Shown piece after piece: positions 34,162 to 42,319 of a stretch of 64,000 bases of DNA. Both the position numbers and the translations under genes were made by a program. The notes under the pieces are model-generated. The model was not told where the DNA came from, did no database searches, and saw only the letters and a list, made by a program, of their open reading frames with translations. How positions within the stretch are numbered: the first letter of the stretch is position 1; each line of letters begins with the position of its first letter. The stretch lies in contig CACBHY010000005.1 of NCBI GenBank assembly GCA_902539165.1, forward strand, positions 1-64,000. Reading direction: 5' to 3'. Source of the DNA: an uncultured Pelagibacteraceae bacterium (GTDB lineage Bacteria > Pseudomonadota > Alphaproteobacteria > Pelagibacterales > Pelagibacteraceae).

Positions 34162-35067
34162 TTAATATTCTTTTTGGAAGATATGTCTTTTTCCAACTTT
34201 TTTAGCAAGGTTAATTTGCTTTTGTCTCATTCTAAATCTTGTTTTTTGTTGATCTGTTAATTTATCGTGACAATTTGGACATGAAACGCCTTCCTCATAT
34301 TTTTTTGAATTTTTAATCTGTGGAGAAATTGGTTTTCTGCAACCACTACAAATTGAATAAGAACCAGATTTTAGACCATGTTTTAAACTAACTCTGTTAT
34401 CAAAAACAAAACATTCACCTTCCCATAAACTTTTTTTTTGATCAGTTTTTTTTAAATAATTTAAAATCCCACCTTTTAATTGATATACGTTACTAAAGCC
34501 TTTTTTTTCTAAATAGACGGCAGCTTTCTCACATCGAATACCACCAGTACAAAACATTGCTATAGGCTTATTTTTTTTAAGTTTTTTTAAATATTTTGGA
34601 AAATCTCTAAAATTGTCAATATTTGGATTCGTGGAACCTTTAAAAGTACCAACATCGTATTCAAATGCTTTTCTAGCATCAATTACAAGTGTTTTTTTAT
34701 CCCTTATTAATTTATTCCATTTGTTTGGGTCAACATGACTGTCTTTTTTTTTGATCATTTGACTGAGTTTTAAGTTCATAGGAACAACCTCAGTCTTAAT
34801 TTTTACTTTGGGTTTATGAAACGGTTGAAACAAACTTTTTGATTTATTGAAACTATTAAAATCTTTAAATTTTAAAATTTTTTTTAACTTATTAATAGTA
34901 ATTTTAATATCTGGTCCTTTACCAGATATAGTACCATTTACACCTTCTTTTGAAATTATTACTGTTCCTCGAATATTATTTTTTATTAAAACTTCATTTA
35001 TTAATCTCTTATTTTTTTTTAAATACTTAATATTTAAAAACCTATAGAAACCAAATACTTCGTACAT
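34162..35067 (-). CDS. trhO: tRNA uridine(34) hydroxylase (rhodanese-like, TrhO/YceA)
   Basis: Makes 5-hydroxyuridine at the tRNA wobble position using oxygen. The 301-residue protein has an N-terminal acylphosphatase-like fold (GTVIISKEGVNGTISG), a rhodanese domain with TLVIDARKAFEYDVGTF and the active loop CTGGIRCEKAA (Cys173, Cys179), and a C-terminal zinc-like segment CSGCRKPI and CPNCHDKL. All fit UPF0176/TrhO. It overlaps the O-methyltransferase gene by one base. Confidence 0.92.
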   Translation of the reverse strand: MYEVFGFYRFLNIKYLKKNKRLINEVLIKNNIRGTVIISKEGVNGTISGKGPDIKITINKLKKILKFKDFNSFNKSKSLFQPFHKPKVKIKTEVVPMNLKLSQMIKKKDSHVDPNKWNKLIRDKKTLVIDARKAFEYDVGTFKGSTNPNIDNFRDFPKYLKKLKKNKPIAMFCTGGIRCEKAAVYLEKKGFSNVYQLKGGILNYLKKTDQKKSLWEGECFVFDNRVSLKHGLKSGSYSICSGCRKPISPQIKNSKKYEEGVSCPNCHDKLTDQQKTRFRMRQKQINLAKKVGKRHIFQKEY

Positions 35068-35714
35068 TACAATTTCCTACATATAGTCATTCCATCCCCT
35101 AGAGGAATTATGGTTTTCTCTACTCTTTTATCGTTAGAGACAAATTCGTTAAAGTTTTTAATGGTTTTAGTAATTTTGTCATGTTCGTTTTTCTTTGCCA
35201 CTTCTCCATACCAAAGGACATTATCAATTATAATTAAGCCACTTGTCTCAAGCAAACTCAATGATCTTTCATAATATTCTTTATAGTTTCCTTTGTCGGC
35301 ATCTATGAATATGAGTTCAAATTTTTCTTTAATTTCGTCTAAACTCTCTAAAGCTGGTTTAATTAATGTTGTAATTTTATGATCTTGTTTTGCTTTTTTA
35401 AAAAAATTAATAGCAACTTTATTTGTTTGCTCATTTTTATCTAATGCAATTATTTTACCATCATCAGGTAGTGCTAGTGACATAGATAAAGTACTTAAAC
35501 CTGTAAATGTGCCAATTTCTAATACTTTTTTTATATTAGAAACTTTAATAATTAAATGAAGTAACTGAGTTTGTGAGATTGATATCTGCATTCTTTTTAT
35601 GTCACCAAGTGATGTATTGTACTCAATTATTTCTTTTTGGACTGGGTGAAGATTGTGTCCATGTTCTAAAATATAATCTTGCAGCTCTTGTGTAATATTA
35701 AGGTCTGAACCCAT
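35067..35714 (-). CDS. Class I SAM-dependent O-methyltransferase (caffeoyl-CoA OMT-like)
   Basis: A 215-residue methyltransferase of the metal-dependent CCoAOMT family. Motif I is KVLEIGTFTGLSTLSMSLAL (around residue 60), the acidic ribose contact is IIALDKN, and the metal/substrate loop is FELIFIDADKGNYKEYYE, then GLIIIDNVLWYGEV. The physiological substrate is unknown; bacterial members methylate assorted catechols. In some alphaproteobacteria it is near trhO or gat genes. It ends where trhO begins and lies 5 bp after gatB. Confidence 0.87.
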   Translation of the reverse strand: MGSDLNITQELQDYILEHGHNLHPVQKEIIEYNTSLGDIKRMQISISQTQLLHLIIKVSNIKKVLEIGTFTGLSTLSMSLALPDDGKIIALDKNEQTNKVAINFFKKAKQDHKITTLIKPALESLDEIKEKFELIFIDADKGNYKEYYERSLSLLETSGLIIIDNVLWYGEVAKKNEHDKITKTIKNFNEFVSNDKRVEKTIIPLGDGMTICRKL

Positions 35715-35719
35715 AAACT

Positions 35720-37183
35720 TTAAAGTTTCTTCTTTAAAATCTCATTTACTAATTGAGGGTTGGCTTTACCACCTGATACTTTCATTACTTGTCCAACAAA
35801 AAAACCAAATAATTTTACTTTACCTTTTTTGTATTCAGTGGCTTTTTCTCGGTTATCATCAATAACTTTATCAATTAGTGCTTCTAGAGCTTTAGGGTCA
35901 CTTTCTTGCTTTAATCCTTTTTCTTCGACTATTTTTTTTGGATCTTTGTCCCCCTCCATCATGTTTTCAAAAACAATTTTCGCTATTTTCCCAGAAATAG
36001 TTCCATCTTTAATTAGATTTATTAATTTTGATAAATTTCCTGCACTTATGGGGCTTTCAGTGATTTCTAAATTCTTTTCATTTAAAGCAGCAAACAGCTC
36101 ACCAATTATCCAGTTAGTAGCAAGTTTCACATCTGATTTTTTAATTACATTTTCAAAATAATTAGAGGTTTCATTGTCTGAAACTAAAATGGTTGCCTCA
36201 TAAGGAGATAGTTTGAATTTTTCAATAAATCTTTTTTTCTTTTCATCAGGTAACTCTGGAATTTCTAATTTTAACTTTTCTATAAAATCTTCTGAAACCT
36301 CTAGAGGTAAAAGATCTGGATCAGGAAAATATCTATAGTCATGTGCATCTTCTTTTGATCGCATTGATCTTGTCTCATTTTTTTTAGTATCAAAAAGTCT
36401 CGTCTCTTGATCAATAGATCGACCATCTTCAATAAGATCTACTTGTCTATTAGCTTCGTATTCAATAGCCATTTGCATAAATTTTATGGAGTTGACATTT
36501 TTAATTTCACATCTAGTTCCAAATTCTTTTGTGCCTTTTTTTCTAACAGAAACATTGACATCAGCTCTTAATGAACCCTCTTGCATATTCCCGTCACACG
36601 TTCCAAGGTATCTCATTATTGATCTTAATTTTTTTACATAAGCATTTACTTCATCTGGTGATCTTAAATCTGGTTTACTAACAATTTCCATTAAGGCAAC
36701 GCCTGATCTATTCAGATCAACAAATGTATTTTTTGGGTCTAAATCATGTATGCTTTTACCAGCGTCTTGTTCTAAGTGTAATCTTTCAATACCAACCTCT
36801 TTTTGACCATCTGGCATATCTAAAATAACCTTCCCCTCACCTACAATTGGATCTTTAAATTGAGATATTTGATATCCTTGAGGTAGATCTGCATAAAAGT
36901 AATTTTTTCTATCAAAAACAGATCGTTTATTTATTTTGGCTTTTAATCCTATGCCGGTTTTTATTGCCTGTTTTACACAATACTCATTTATAACTGGCAG
37001 CATACCTGGCAAAGCAGCATCTACTAAACTTACCTGAGTATTGGGTTCAGCACCAAATTTAGTTGATGATGTTGAAAATAACTTTGATTCTGAAGTGACT
37101 TGAGCATGAACCTCTAAGCCTATAACAACTTCATATTGATTATCTTTTCTATTGATTAGATACTCTGATTTATCTTTACTCAT
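35720..37183 (-). CDS. gatB: Asp-tRNA(Asn)/Glu-tRNA(Gln) amidotransferase subunit B
   Basis: tRNA-binding and kinase subunit of GatCAB, which converts misacylated Glu-tRNA(Gln) and Asp-tRNA(Asn) to the right products. It has [34 protein letters not shown], and the C-terminal YqeY-like helical tail ([21 protein letters not shown]). I start at ATG 37183, which forms an ATGA overlap with the gatA stop (487 residues); ATG 37195 is also in frame. gatCAB are consecutive. Confidence 0.96.
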   Translation of the reverse strand: MSKDKSEYLINRKDNQYEVVIGLEVHAQVTSESKLFSTSSTKFGAEPNTQVSLVDAALPGMLPVINEYCVKQAIKTGIGLKAKINKRSVFDRKNYFYADLPQGYQISQFKDPIVGEGKVILDMPDGQKEVGIERLHLEQDAGKSIHDLDPKNTFVDLNRSGVALMEIVSKPDLRSPDEVNAYVKKLRSIMRYLGTCDGNMQEGSLRADVNVSVRKKGTKEFGTRCEIKNVNSIKFMQMAIEYEANRQVDLIEDGRSIDQETRLFDTKKNETRSMRSKEDAHDYRYFPDPDLLPLEVSEDFIEKLKLEIPELPDEKKKRFIEKFKLSPYEATILVSDNETSNYFENVIKKSDVKLATNWIIGELFAALNEKNLEITESPISAGNLSKLINLIKDGTISGKIAKIVFENMMEGDKDPKKIVEEKGLKQESDPKALEALIDKVIDDNREKATEYKKGKVKLFGFFVGQVMKVSGGKANPQLVNEILKKKL

Positions 37184-38637
37184 TTTATCCACCAATCAGT
37201 AATTTTATTTTTAAAATTAATCTTTTCTTCCATTGCATATGCGATGTTTAATAAATTTTGTTCATCAAATGCTTTTCCAATTATTTGTAGTCCTAAAGGA
37301 TAACCTTTTGCATCATGACCAGCTGGTATCGAAATTCCAGGCAAACCTGCCAAATTTACTGGAACTGTAAAAATATCGTTTAAATACATTGAAACAGGAT
37401 CATTTGTCTTTTCACCTATTTTAAACGCTGAACTTGGAGTTGATGGAGTTAATATAGCATCAACTTTTTTATAAGCTTCGTCAAAATCATTTTTAATAAG
37501 CTTTCTTACTTTTTGAGCCTTAAGATAATATGCATCATAATATCCTGAGGATAAAACATAAGTCCCAATCATTATTCTTCTTTGAACTTCTGCACCAAAG
37601 CCTTCAGATCTAGTTTTCTCATACATATCTATCAAATTTTCTCCATCAGCTCTAAATCCATATTTAACACCATCGTATCGCGCAAGATTAGATGAAGCTT
37701 CTGCGGGAGCTACAATATAATAAGTAGGTAAAGCATAATTAGTGTGGGGTAGTGAAATATCTATAATTTCTGCACCACAATCTTTTACATAATCAATACC
37801 TTTCTTCCAAAGATCTTCTATTTCCTTGGGCATCCCATCAACTCTATACTCTTTAGGAATTCCTATTTTTTTTCCTTTAATATTATTAGTTAATTCCTTA
37901 AAATAATTGTTTCGCTTAAAATCTATTGAGGTAGAATCTTTTTCGTCATAAGAACTAATAACCTCGTGTAATAAAGCACAATCTCTTACATTTTGAGCCA
38001 TTGGTCCTGCTTGATCTAAAGAAGATGCAAATGCTACAATTCCGTATCTTGAACAACTTCCATAAGTTGGTTTTAAACCAACAATACCTGTGAAGGATGC
38101 AGGTTGTCTAATTGAACCACCGGTATCTGTTCCTATTGTAATTGGTGTTAATTGCGCTGCAACAGCTGAAGATGAGCCACCTGAGGATCCACCAGGAACT
38201 AAATCTTTGTCAATTGGGTTCTGCACACAACCAAAAAAACTTGTTTCATTTGATGATCCCATAGCAAACTCGTCACAATTTAATTTTCCAAGAAGAATAG
38301 CCCCCTCATTCCAAATATTTTGAGTAACTGTGGACTCATAAGTTGGAGTGAAATTATTTAAAATTTTACTCCCAGCAGTAGTTTTAACATTTTTTGTACA
38401 AAATAGATCTTTAACAGCCATTGGTATACCAGGTAATTTTAAATTTAGATTGGGGTTTTCATCAAACTTTTTAGCTTTATCAATTGCAGCTGAAAAGTCT
38501 TCAGTTACATACGCATTTAACTCTTTAGATTTTTCAGATCTTTCTACAAATGCTTTTGTAACTTCAGTGGATGAAAGTTTTTTATCTTTAATATTTTTAA
38601 TTAATTCTGAAAGTGATTGTTTTGTAATATCAGACAT
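37180..38637 (-). CDS. gatA: Asp-tRNA(Asn)/Glu-tRNA(Gln) amidotransferase subunit A
   Basis: Amidase subunit that releases ammonia from glutamine. The Ser-cisSer-Lys triad is visible: Lys in [17 protein letters not shown], and the serines in [15 protein letters not shown] and [16 protein letters not shown]. Length 485 is standard. It overlaps gatC by one base and gatB by four. The presence of gatCAB suggests the cell lacks GlnRS or AsnRS or both. Confidence 0.97.
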   Translation of the reverse strand: MSDITKQSLSELIKNIKDKKLSSTEVTKAFVERSEKSKELNAYVTEDFSAAIDKAKKFDENPNLNLKLPGIPMAVKDLFCTKNVKTTAGSKILNNFTPTYESTVTQNIWNEGAILLGKLNCDEFAMGSSNETSFFGCVQNPIDKDLVPGGSSGGSSSAVAAQLTPITIGTDTGGSIRQPASFTGIVGLKPTYGSCSRYGIVAFASSLDQAGPMAQNVRDCALLHEVISSYDEKDSTSIDFKRNNYFKELTNNIKGKKIGIPKEYRVDGMPKEIEDLWKKGIDYVKDCGAEIIDISLPHTNYALPTYYIVAPAEASSNLARYDGVKYGFRADGENLIDMYEKTRSEGFGAEVQRRIMIGTYVLSSGYYDAYYLKAQKVRKLIKNDFDEAYKKVDAILTPSTPSSAFKIGEKTNDPVSMYLNDIFTVPVNLAGLPGISIPAGHDAKGYPLGLQIIGKAFDEQNLLNIAYAMEEKINFKNKITDWWIK

Positions 38638-38924
38638 TATTCAATCACCTTTGGCACAACAAAATAATCCTCATTTTCCTGAGGAGAGTTTTTAATTATT
38701 TGCTCTCTTAAATTTTTACTTTTTACCTCATCATCTCTTAACTTTAATGTTGTTTCTGCAACTGAAGTTAAAGGTTGAACATTATCTGTCTTTAATTCAT
38801 TAAGTTTTTCAATAAATTCAAAAATTGAATTTAAATCTCCTACCAGTTTCTCTGCTTTTTTTTCATCAACAGAAATTCTTGATAATTTTGATATGTGCTT
38901 TATTGTTTTAAGATCGATACTCAT
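38637..38924 (-). CDS. gatC: Asp-tRNA(Asn)/Glu-tRNA(Gln) amidotransferase subunit C
   Basis: Small subunit that stabilises the GatA-GatB interface. From ATG 38924 it is 95 residues, beginning with the GatC helix [21 protein letters not shown] and continuing with the extended segment [19 protein letters not shown] that wraps around GatA. The frame is open for 10 more codons upstream but without conservation. It is divergent from ruvX with a 50-bp gap. Confidence 0.94.
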   Translation of the reverse strand: MSIDLKTIKHISKLSRISVDEKKAEKLVGDLNSIFEFIEKLNELKTDNVQPLTSVAETTLKLRDDEVKSKNLREQIIKNSPQENEDYFVVPKVIE

Positions 38925-38974
38925 ATGATAATTAAATATGTCGCAAACTATCACTTAAGTCTTAATTATACAAT

Positions 38975-39430
38975 ATGATCACTATAGAAGAGTTTAAAAA
39001 AAAACAGTCAGAAACATGTAGATTAATTGGCCTAGATCTTGGCTCTAAAAGAATTGGAGTTTCAATCTGTGATGAAAAACAATCTATAGCTACACCATTA
39101 AAAACATTAAATAAAACTAGTGCAGATAATTTAATCAATGAATTAAAAATTATTATTGAGGAAAATAGTATTAAGGGAATTATAATAGGATATCCTATTA
39201 ATATGGATGGAACTTTAGGCAGATCTGCCCAGTCTGTTCATGATGTCTCTAACAATATTGATAAGAAATTAGATATTGATGTTTGTTTATGGGATGAAAG
39301 ACTCTCAACAGTAGGTGCGTTCAATTTATCTAGTCAATTGGATATAAATGTAACTAAAAGAGAAAAAAATATAGATCAGAATGCTGCTGCATTTATACTT
39401 CAAGGAGCAATAGATTTTTTGAATAATTAA
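38975..39430 (+). CDS. ruvX: Putative pre-16S rRNA nuclease (YqgF/RuvX)
   Basis: RNase H-like nuclease thought to trim pre-16S rRNA. The 151-residue protein has LIGLDLGSKRIGVSICDE with the first catalytic Asp, GIIIGYPINMDGTLGRSAQSV, and DVCLWDERLSTVGA with the second acidic site; NIDQNAAAFILQGAID closes it. It opens the plus-strand run ruvX-pyrB-pyrC-like-plsY-topA, next to gatC on the other strand, an alphaproteobacterial arrangement. Confidence 0.94.
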   Translation: MITIEEFKKKQSETCRLIGLDLGSKRIGVSICDEKQSIATPLKTLNKTSADNLINELKIIIEENSIKGIIIGYPINMDGTLGRSAQSVHDVSNNIDKKLDIDVCLWDERLSTVGAFNLSSQLDINVTKREKNIDQNAAAFILQGAIDFLNN

Positions 39431-39472
39431 TGCTTGCCAACTAACTGTATTATAGTTATAGAGTTAATTTTA

Positions 39473-40414
39473 ATGGCATCTAAAACCAATAAAGCTATTA
39501 AAATCTCTCAAAAACATTTGTTAGGTATTCAAGATTTGTCAGTTAGTGACATAAATATTATTCTTGATGAAGCTCAGACCTTTATAAAAGTAAATCGAAG
39601 TAAGAATAAAAAAATTGACGTTTTAAGAGGCAAAACTCAAATAAACCTCTTTTTTGAGCCGTCAACCAGAACTCAAAGCTCATTTGAATTAGCAGGAAAA
39701 AGATTAGGAGCTGATGTGATGTCAATGAATATGGGTAATTCAGCAATTAAAAAAGGTGAAACACTAATTGATACTGCTATGACTTTAAATGCAATGCATC
39801 CAGATATCATAGTGATTAGACATCAAGACTCAGGCGCTTGCAATCTTCTTTCACAAAAAGTTAATTGTGTAGTATTAAATGCTGGAGATGGTCGCAGAGA
39901 ACATCCTACCCAAGCGTTACTAGATGCGTTAACAATAATTAATCGAAAAGATAAGATCCAAGGATTAAAAATTGCAATATGTGGAGATATTTTGCATTCA
40001 CGTGTAGCTAGATCAAATATTTACTTGTTAACCATGCTTGGAGCTGAAGTAAATATAGTTGCTCCTACAAATTTGATGCCAAAAGAAATAGAAAAATTTG
40101 GTGTTAATACTTTTACTGATATGAAAAAAGGACTGAAAGATTGTGATATTGTAATGATGTTGAGATTGCAAAATGAGAGAATGACCAGCTCTTTCTTATC
40201 ATCTAATAGAGAATATTATGAATACTATGGTTTAACACCAGACAAATTAGATCATGCAAAATCTGACGCCCTTATTATGCATCCTGGTCCAATGAACAGG
40301 GGTATCGAAATTGATACCAGGTTAGCTGACGATATTAACAAGAGTGTTATTAAGGAACAGGTAGAACTTGGTGTTGCTGTAAGAATGGCGTGTTTAAAAA
40401 TATTTTGTGAATAA
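39473..40414 (+). CDS. pyrB: Aspartate carbamoyltransferase catalytic subunit
   Basis: Condenses aspartate and carbamoyl phosphate in pyrimidine synthesis. From ATG 39473 the protein has 313 residues, with the carbamoyl phosphate site [20 protein letters not shown], the VIRHQDSGA segment, [20 protein letters not shown] and the domain-closing [15 protein letters not shown] 39 bases upstream is in frame but adds nothing conserved. No regulatory subunit gene is nearby; the next gene is a PyrC-like partner that abuts the stop. Confidence 0.96.
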   Translation: MASKTNKAIKISQKHLLGIQDLSVSDINIILDEAQTFIKVNRSKNKKIDVLRGKTQINLFFEPSTRTQSSFELAGKRLGADVMSMNMGNSAIKKGETLIDTAMTLNAMHPDIIVIRHQDSGACNLLSQKVNCVVLNAGDGRREHPTQALLDALTIINRKDKIQGLKIAICGDILHSRVARSNIYLLTMLGAEVNIVAPTNLMPKEIEKFGVNTFTDMKKGLKDCDIVMMLRLQNERMTSSFLSSNREYYEYYGLTPDKLDHAKSDALIMHPGPMNRGIEIDTRLADDINKSVIKEQVELGVAVRMACLKIFCE

Positions 40415-41701
40415 ATGAAAAAACAATACTTTATAAATGCAAATATTATAGATCCTCATAATTCATTAAACGAAAATGGTGGATTAATTATTGATGAAGA
40501 TGGAAAGATCGAAGCAATAGGTAAAAAAGTAAACAACAATAATCTTCCATCACGAGAAAAACCAATTGATTTAAAAGGAAAATATATCTTCCCTGGTCTT
40601 GTGGATATGAGAGTGTTTGTAGGTGAACCAGGTTACGAATATAAAGAAAATTTTAGAACTTTAAGTAATGCTGCTTTATCTGGTGGTGTAACTTCTGTTG
40701 TTACTATGCCAAATACAGATCCAATTATAGATAATGTTTCTATTGTTGATTTTTTAAAAAGAAGAGGAAGAGATAAATCTAAGATAAATATTTTTCCTTG
40801 CGCATCTCTAACTCATAATATCGAAGGAACTAACATGACCGAATTTGGCCTTTTGGCCAAAAAAGGAATAATTGCATTTACTGATGGAGTCAAAACTATT
40901 CAAAATACAAGACTAATGTCAAGAATAATGAATTCAGCAAAAGACCTGGGTTGTTTAATTATGCAGCACGCTGAAGATTTGCATTTATCAGAAAACGGTA
41001 TGATTAATTCTGGAATAATTGCCTCAAAGCTAGGGCTGTCTGGAATACCAGATATTGCTGAAAGAATTATAATTGAAAGAGATTTGACATTGCTTGAAAA
41101 GGTTAAATGTAGATATCATATCTCACAACTTTCTTCTTCGAAGTCTGTTGATATTATAAAACAAAGAAAAGAAGATATAAAATTTACATCAGGAGTTTCA
41201 ATAAATAATTTATCTCTGAATGAAAATGACATTGGAGATTTTAGAACTTTTTTAAAATTATCCCCTCCTCTCAGAAAAGAAGAGGATAGAGAAGCATTGG
41301 TCCAAGGATTAAAAGATGAGGTGATTGATGTAATAGTTTCAGACCATAAACCTGAAGATGAAGAGTCTAAAAGATTAACATTTTCCCAAGCTGCAACCGG
41401 AGCATCAGGTATTGAAACGCTATTATCATTAAGCTTAGAATTATTTCATAATGGATCTATTAAACTGGATACTATAATTCAAGCATTGACATCAAATCCT
41501 GCAAAAATATTAAATATAAATAAAGGAAACTTATCTATTGGAAATGAAGCTGATTTTTGTATTGTAGATATAGACAAACCTTGGGTTGTTAAAAAAGAAA
41601 ATTTAATCTCTAAATCAAAAAATACATCTATAGAGGATAAAAAATTGCAAGGAAAAGTAACCAATACGTTTGTAAAAGGTAAAGAATTATTTAAAATATA
41701 A
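40415..41701 (+). CDS. pyrC: Dihydroorotase-like protein (PyrC homologue lacking the metal-binding HxH)
   Basis: A 428-residue amidohydrolase-fold protein of the kind that follows pyrB in Alphaproteobacteria. Active dihydroorotases have D-x-H-x-H-x-R-E-P-G; here residues 64-73 read DMRVFVGEPG, with Arg66 and Phe68 in place of the histidines and Gly70 for the substrate-binding Arg. SDHKPED is retained late. By analogy with the inactive pDHO partners of PyrB, it probably structures the carbamoyltransferase. A second, true dihydroorotase should exist elsewhere. It begins directly after the pyrB stop. Confidence 0.88.
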   Translation: MKKQYFINANIIDPHNSLNENGGLIIDEDGKIEAIGKKVNNNNLPSREKPIDLKGKYIFPGLVDMRVFVGEPGYEYKENFRTLSNAALSGGVTSVVTMPNTDPIIDNVSIVDFLKRRGRDKSKINIFPCASLTHNIEGTNMTEFGLLAKKGIIAFTDGVKTIQNTRLMSRIMNSAKDLGCLIMQHAEDLHLSENGMINSGIIASKLGLSGIPDIAERIIIERDLTLLEKVKCRYHISQLSSSKSVDIIKQRKEDIKFTSGVSINNLSLNENDIGDFRTFLKLSPPLRKEEDREALVQGLKDEVIDVIVSDHKPEDEESKRLTFSQAATGASGIETLLSLSLELFHNGSIKLDTIIQALTSNPAKILNINKGNLSIGNEADFCIVDIDKPWVVKKENLISKSKNTSIEDKKLQGKVTNTFVKGKELFKI

Positions 41702-41703
41702 AA

Positions 41704-42282
41704 ATGGAATACTTATCGATAGGTGTAATTTCATACCTAATGGGTTCAATACCTTTTGGTTTTTTATTAACAAAAATTTTTTTAAAAAAAGATATCCGTG
41801 GGATTGGTTCTGGCAATATTGGTGCAACAAATGTCTTAAGAACTGGTAACAAATTTATTGGATATTTAACTTTAATACTCGACATAATAAAAGCAGTTAT
41901 TCCTGTAATTTACGTTAAAATAAATTATCCTGAACTAATTTTTTTAGCATCATTAAGTGCTTTTTTGGGACATGTTTTCCCTATTTGGCTCAAATTTAGA
42001 GGAGGCAAAGGAGTTGCTACTTATGTTGGAATTCTATGTTCTATAAATTTAATATTCGGTATTATTTTTGCTATTTCATGGGGGTTAATTTTTTTATTAT
42101 CAAAATACTCTTCTCTTTCATCTTTAATAGCTTCATTATCAATTGCAATTTATGTTTTAATTGTAGGACAAATAAATAGTGCTATTTTTTTTGGTATCAT
42201 GTTCATTTTAATCTTTTTTACACATAGGGAAAATATTAAACGACTGAAAAATAAAGAAGAAAGTAAGACAAAAATTTATTAA
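41704..42282 (+). CDS. plsY: Glycerol-3-phosphate acyltransferase PlsY
   Basis: Membrane enzyme that moves the acyl group from acyl-phosphate (PlsX product) to glycerol 3-phosphate. The 192-residue protein has about five helices and the three family motifs: SYLMGSIPFGFLLTKI, GSGNIGATNVLRTG, and HVFPIWLKFRGGKGVAT. It follows the PyrC-like gene by 2 bp. In many relatives dprA lies between plsY and topA; here only 37 bp do. Confidence 0.96.
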   Translation: MEYLSIGVISYLMGSIPFGFLLTKIFLKKDIRGIGSGNIGATNVLRTGNKFIGYLTLILDIIKAVIPVIYVKINYPELIFLASLSAFLGHVFPIWLKFRGGKGVATYVGILCSINLIFGIIFAISWGLIFLLSKYSSLSSLIASLSIAIYVLIVGQINSAIFFGIMFILIFFTHRENIKRLKNKEESKTKIY

Positions 42283-42291
42283 TTTGACTAT

Positions 42292-42312
42292 CAAACTCTT
42301 TTGAGTAGTTTG
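42292..42312 (+). other. Short hairpin between plsY and topA
   Basis: CAAACT (42292-42297) and AGTTTG (42307-42312) are inverted repeats around a nine-base loop that itself contains an ACTC/GAGT alternative pairing. There is no T tract directly after it, so it is not a canonical terminator; it ends 7 bases before the topA ATG and may affect its translation. Confidence 0.3.
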
Positions 42313-42319
42313 TTATTTA

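Noticed and set aside
35760-36161. 133-codon open frame opposite gatB
   Set aside because: Antisense to a conserved gene; composition is that of a reversed coding strand, with no start signal or recognisable domain.
42283-42319. Rho-independent terminator after plsY
   Set aside because: There is an inverted repeat but no GC-rich stem and no T tract after it, and topA follows on the same strand after a few bases.
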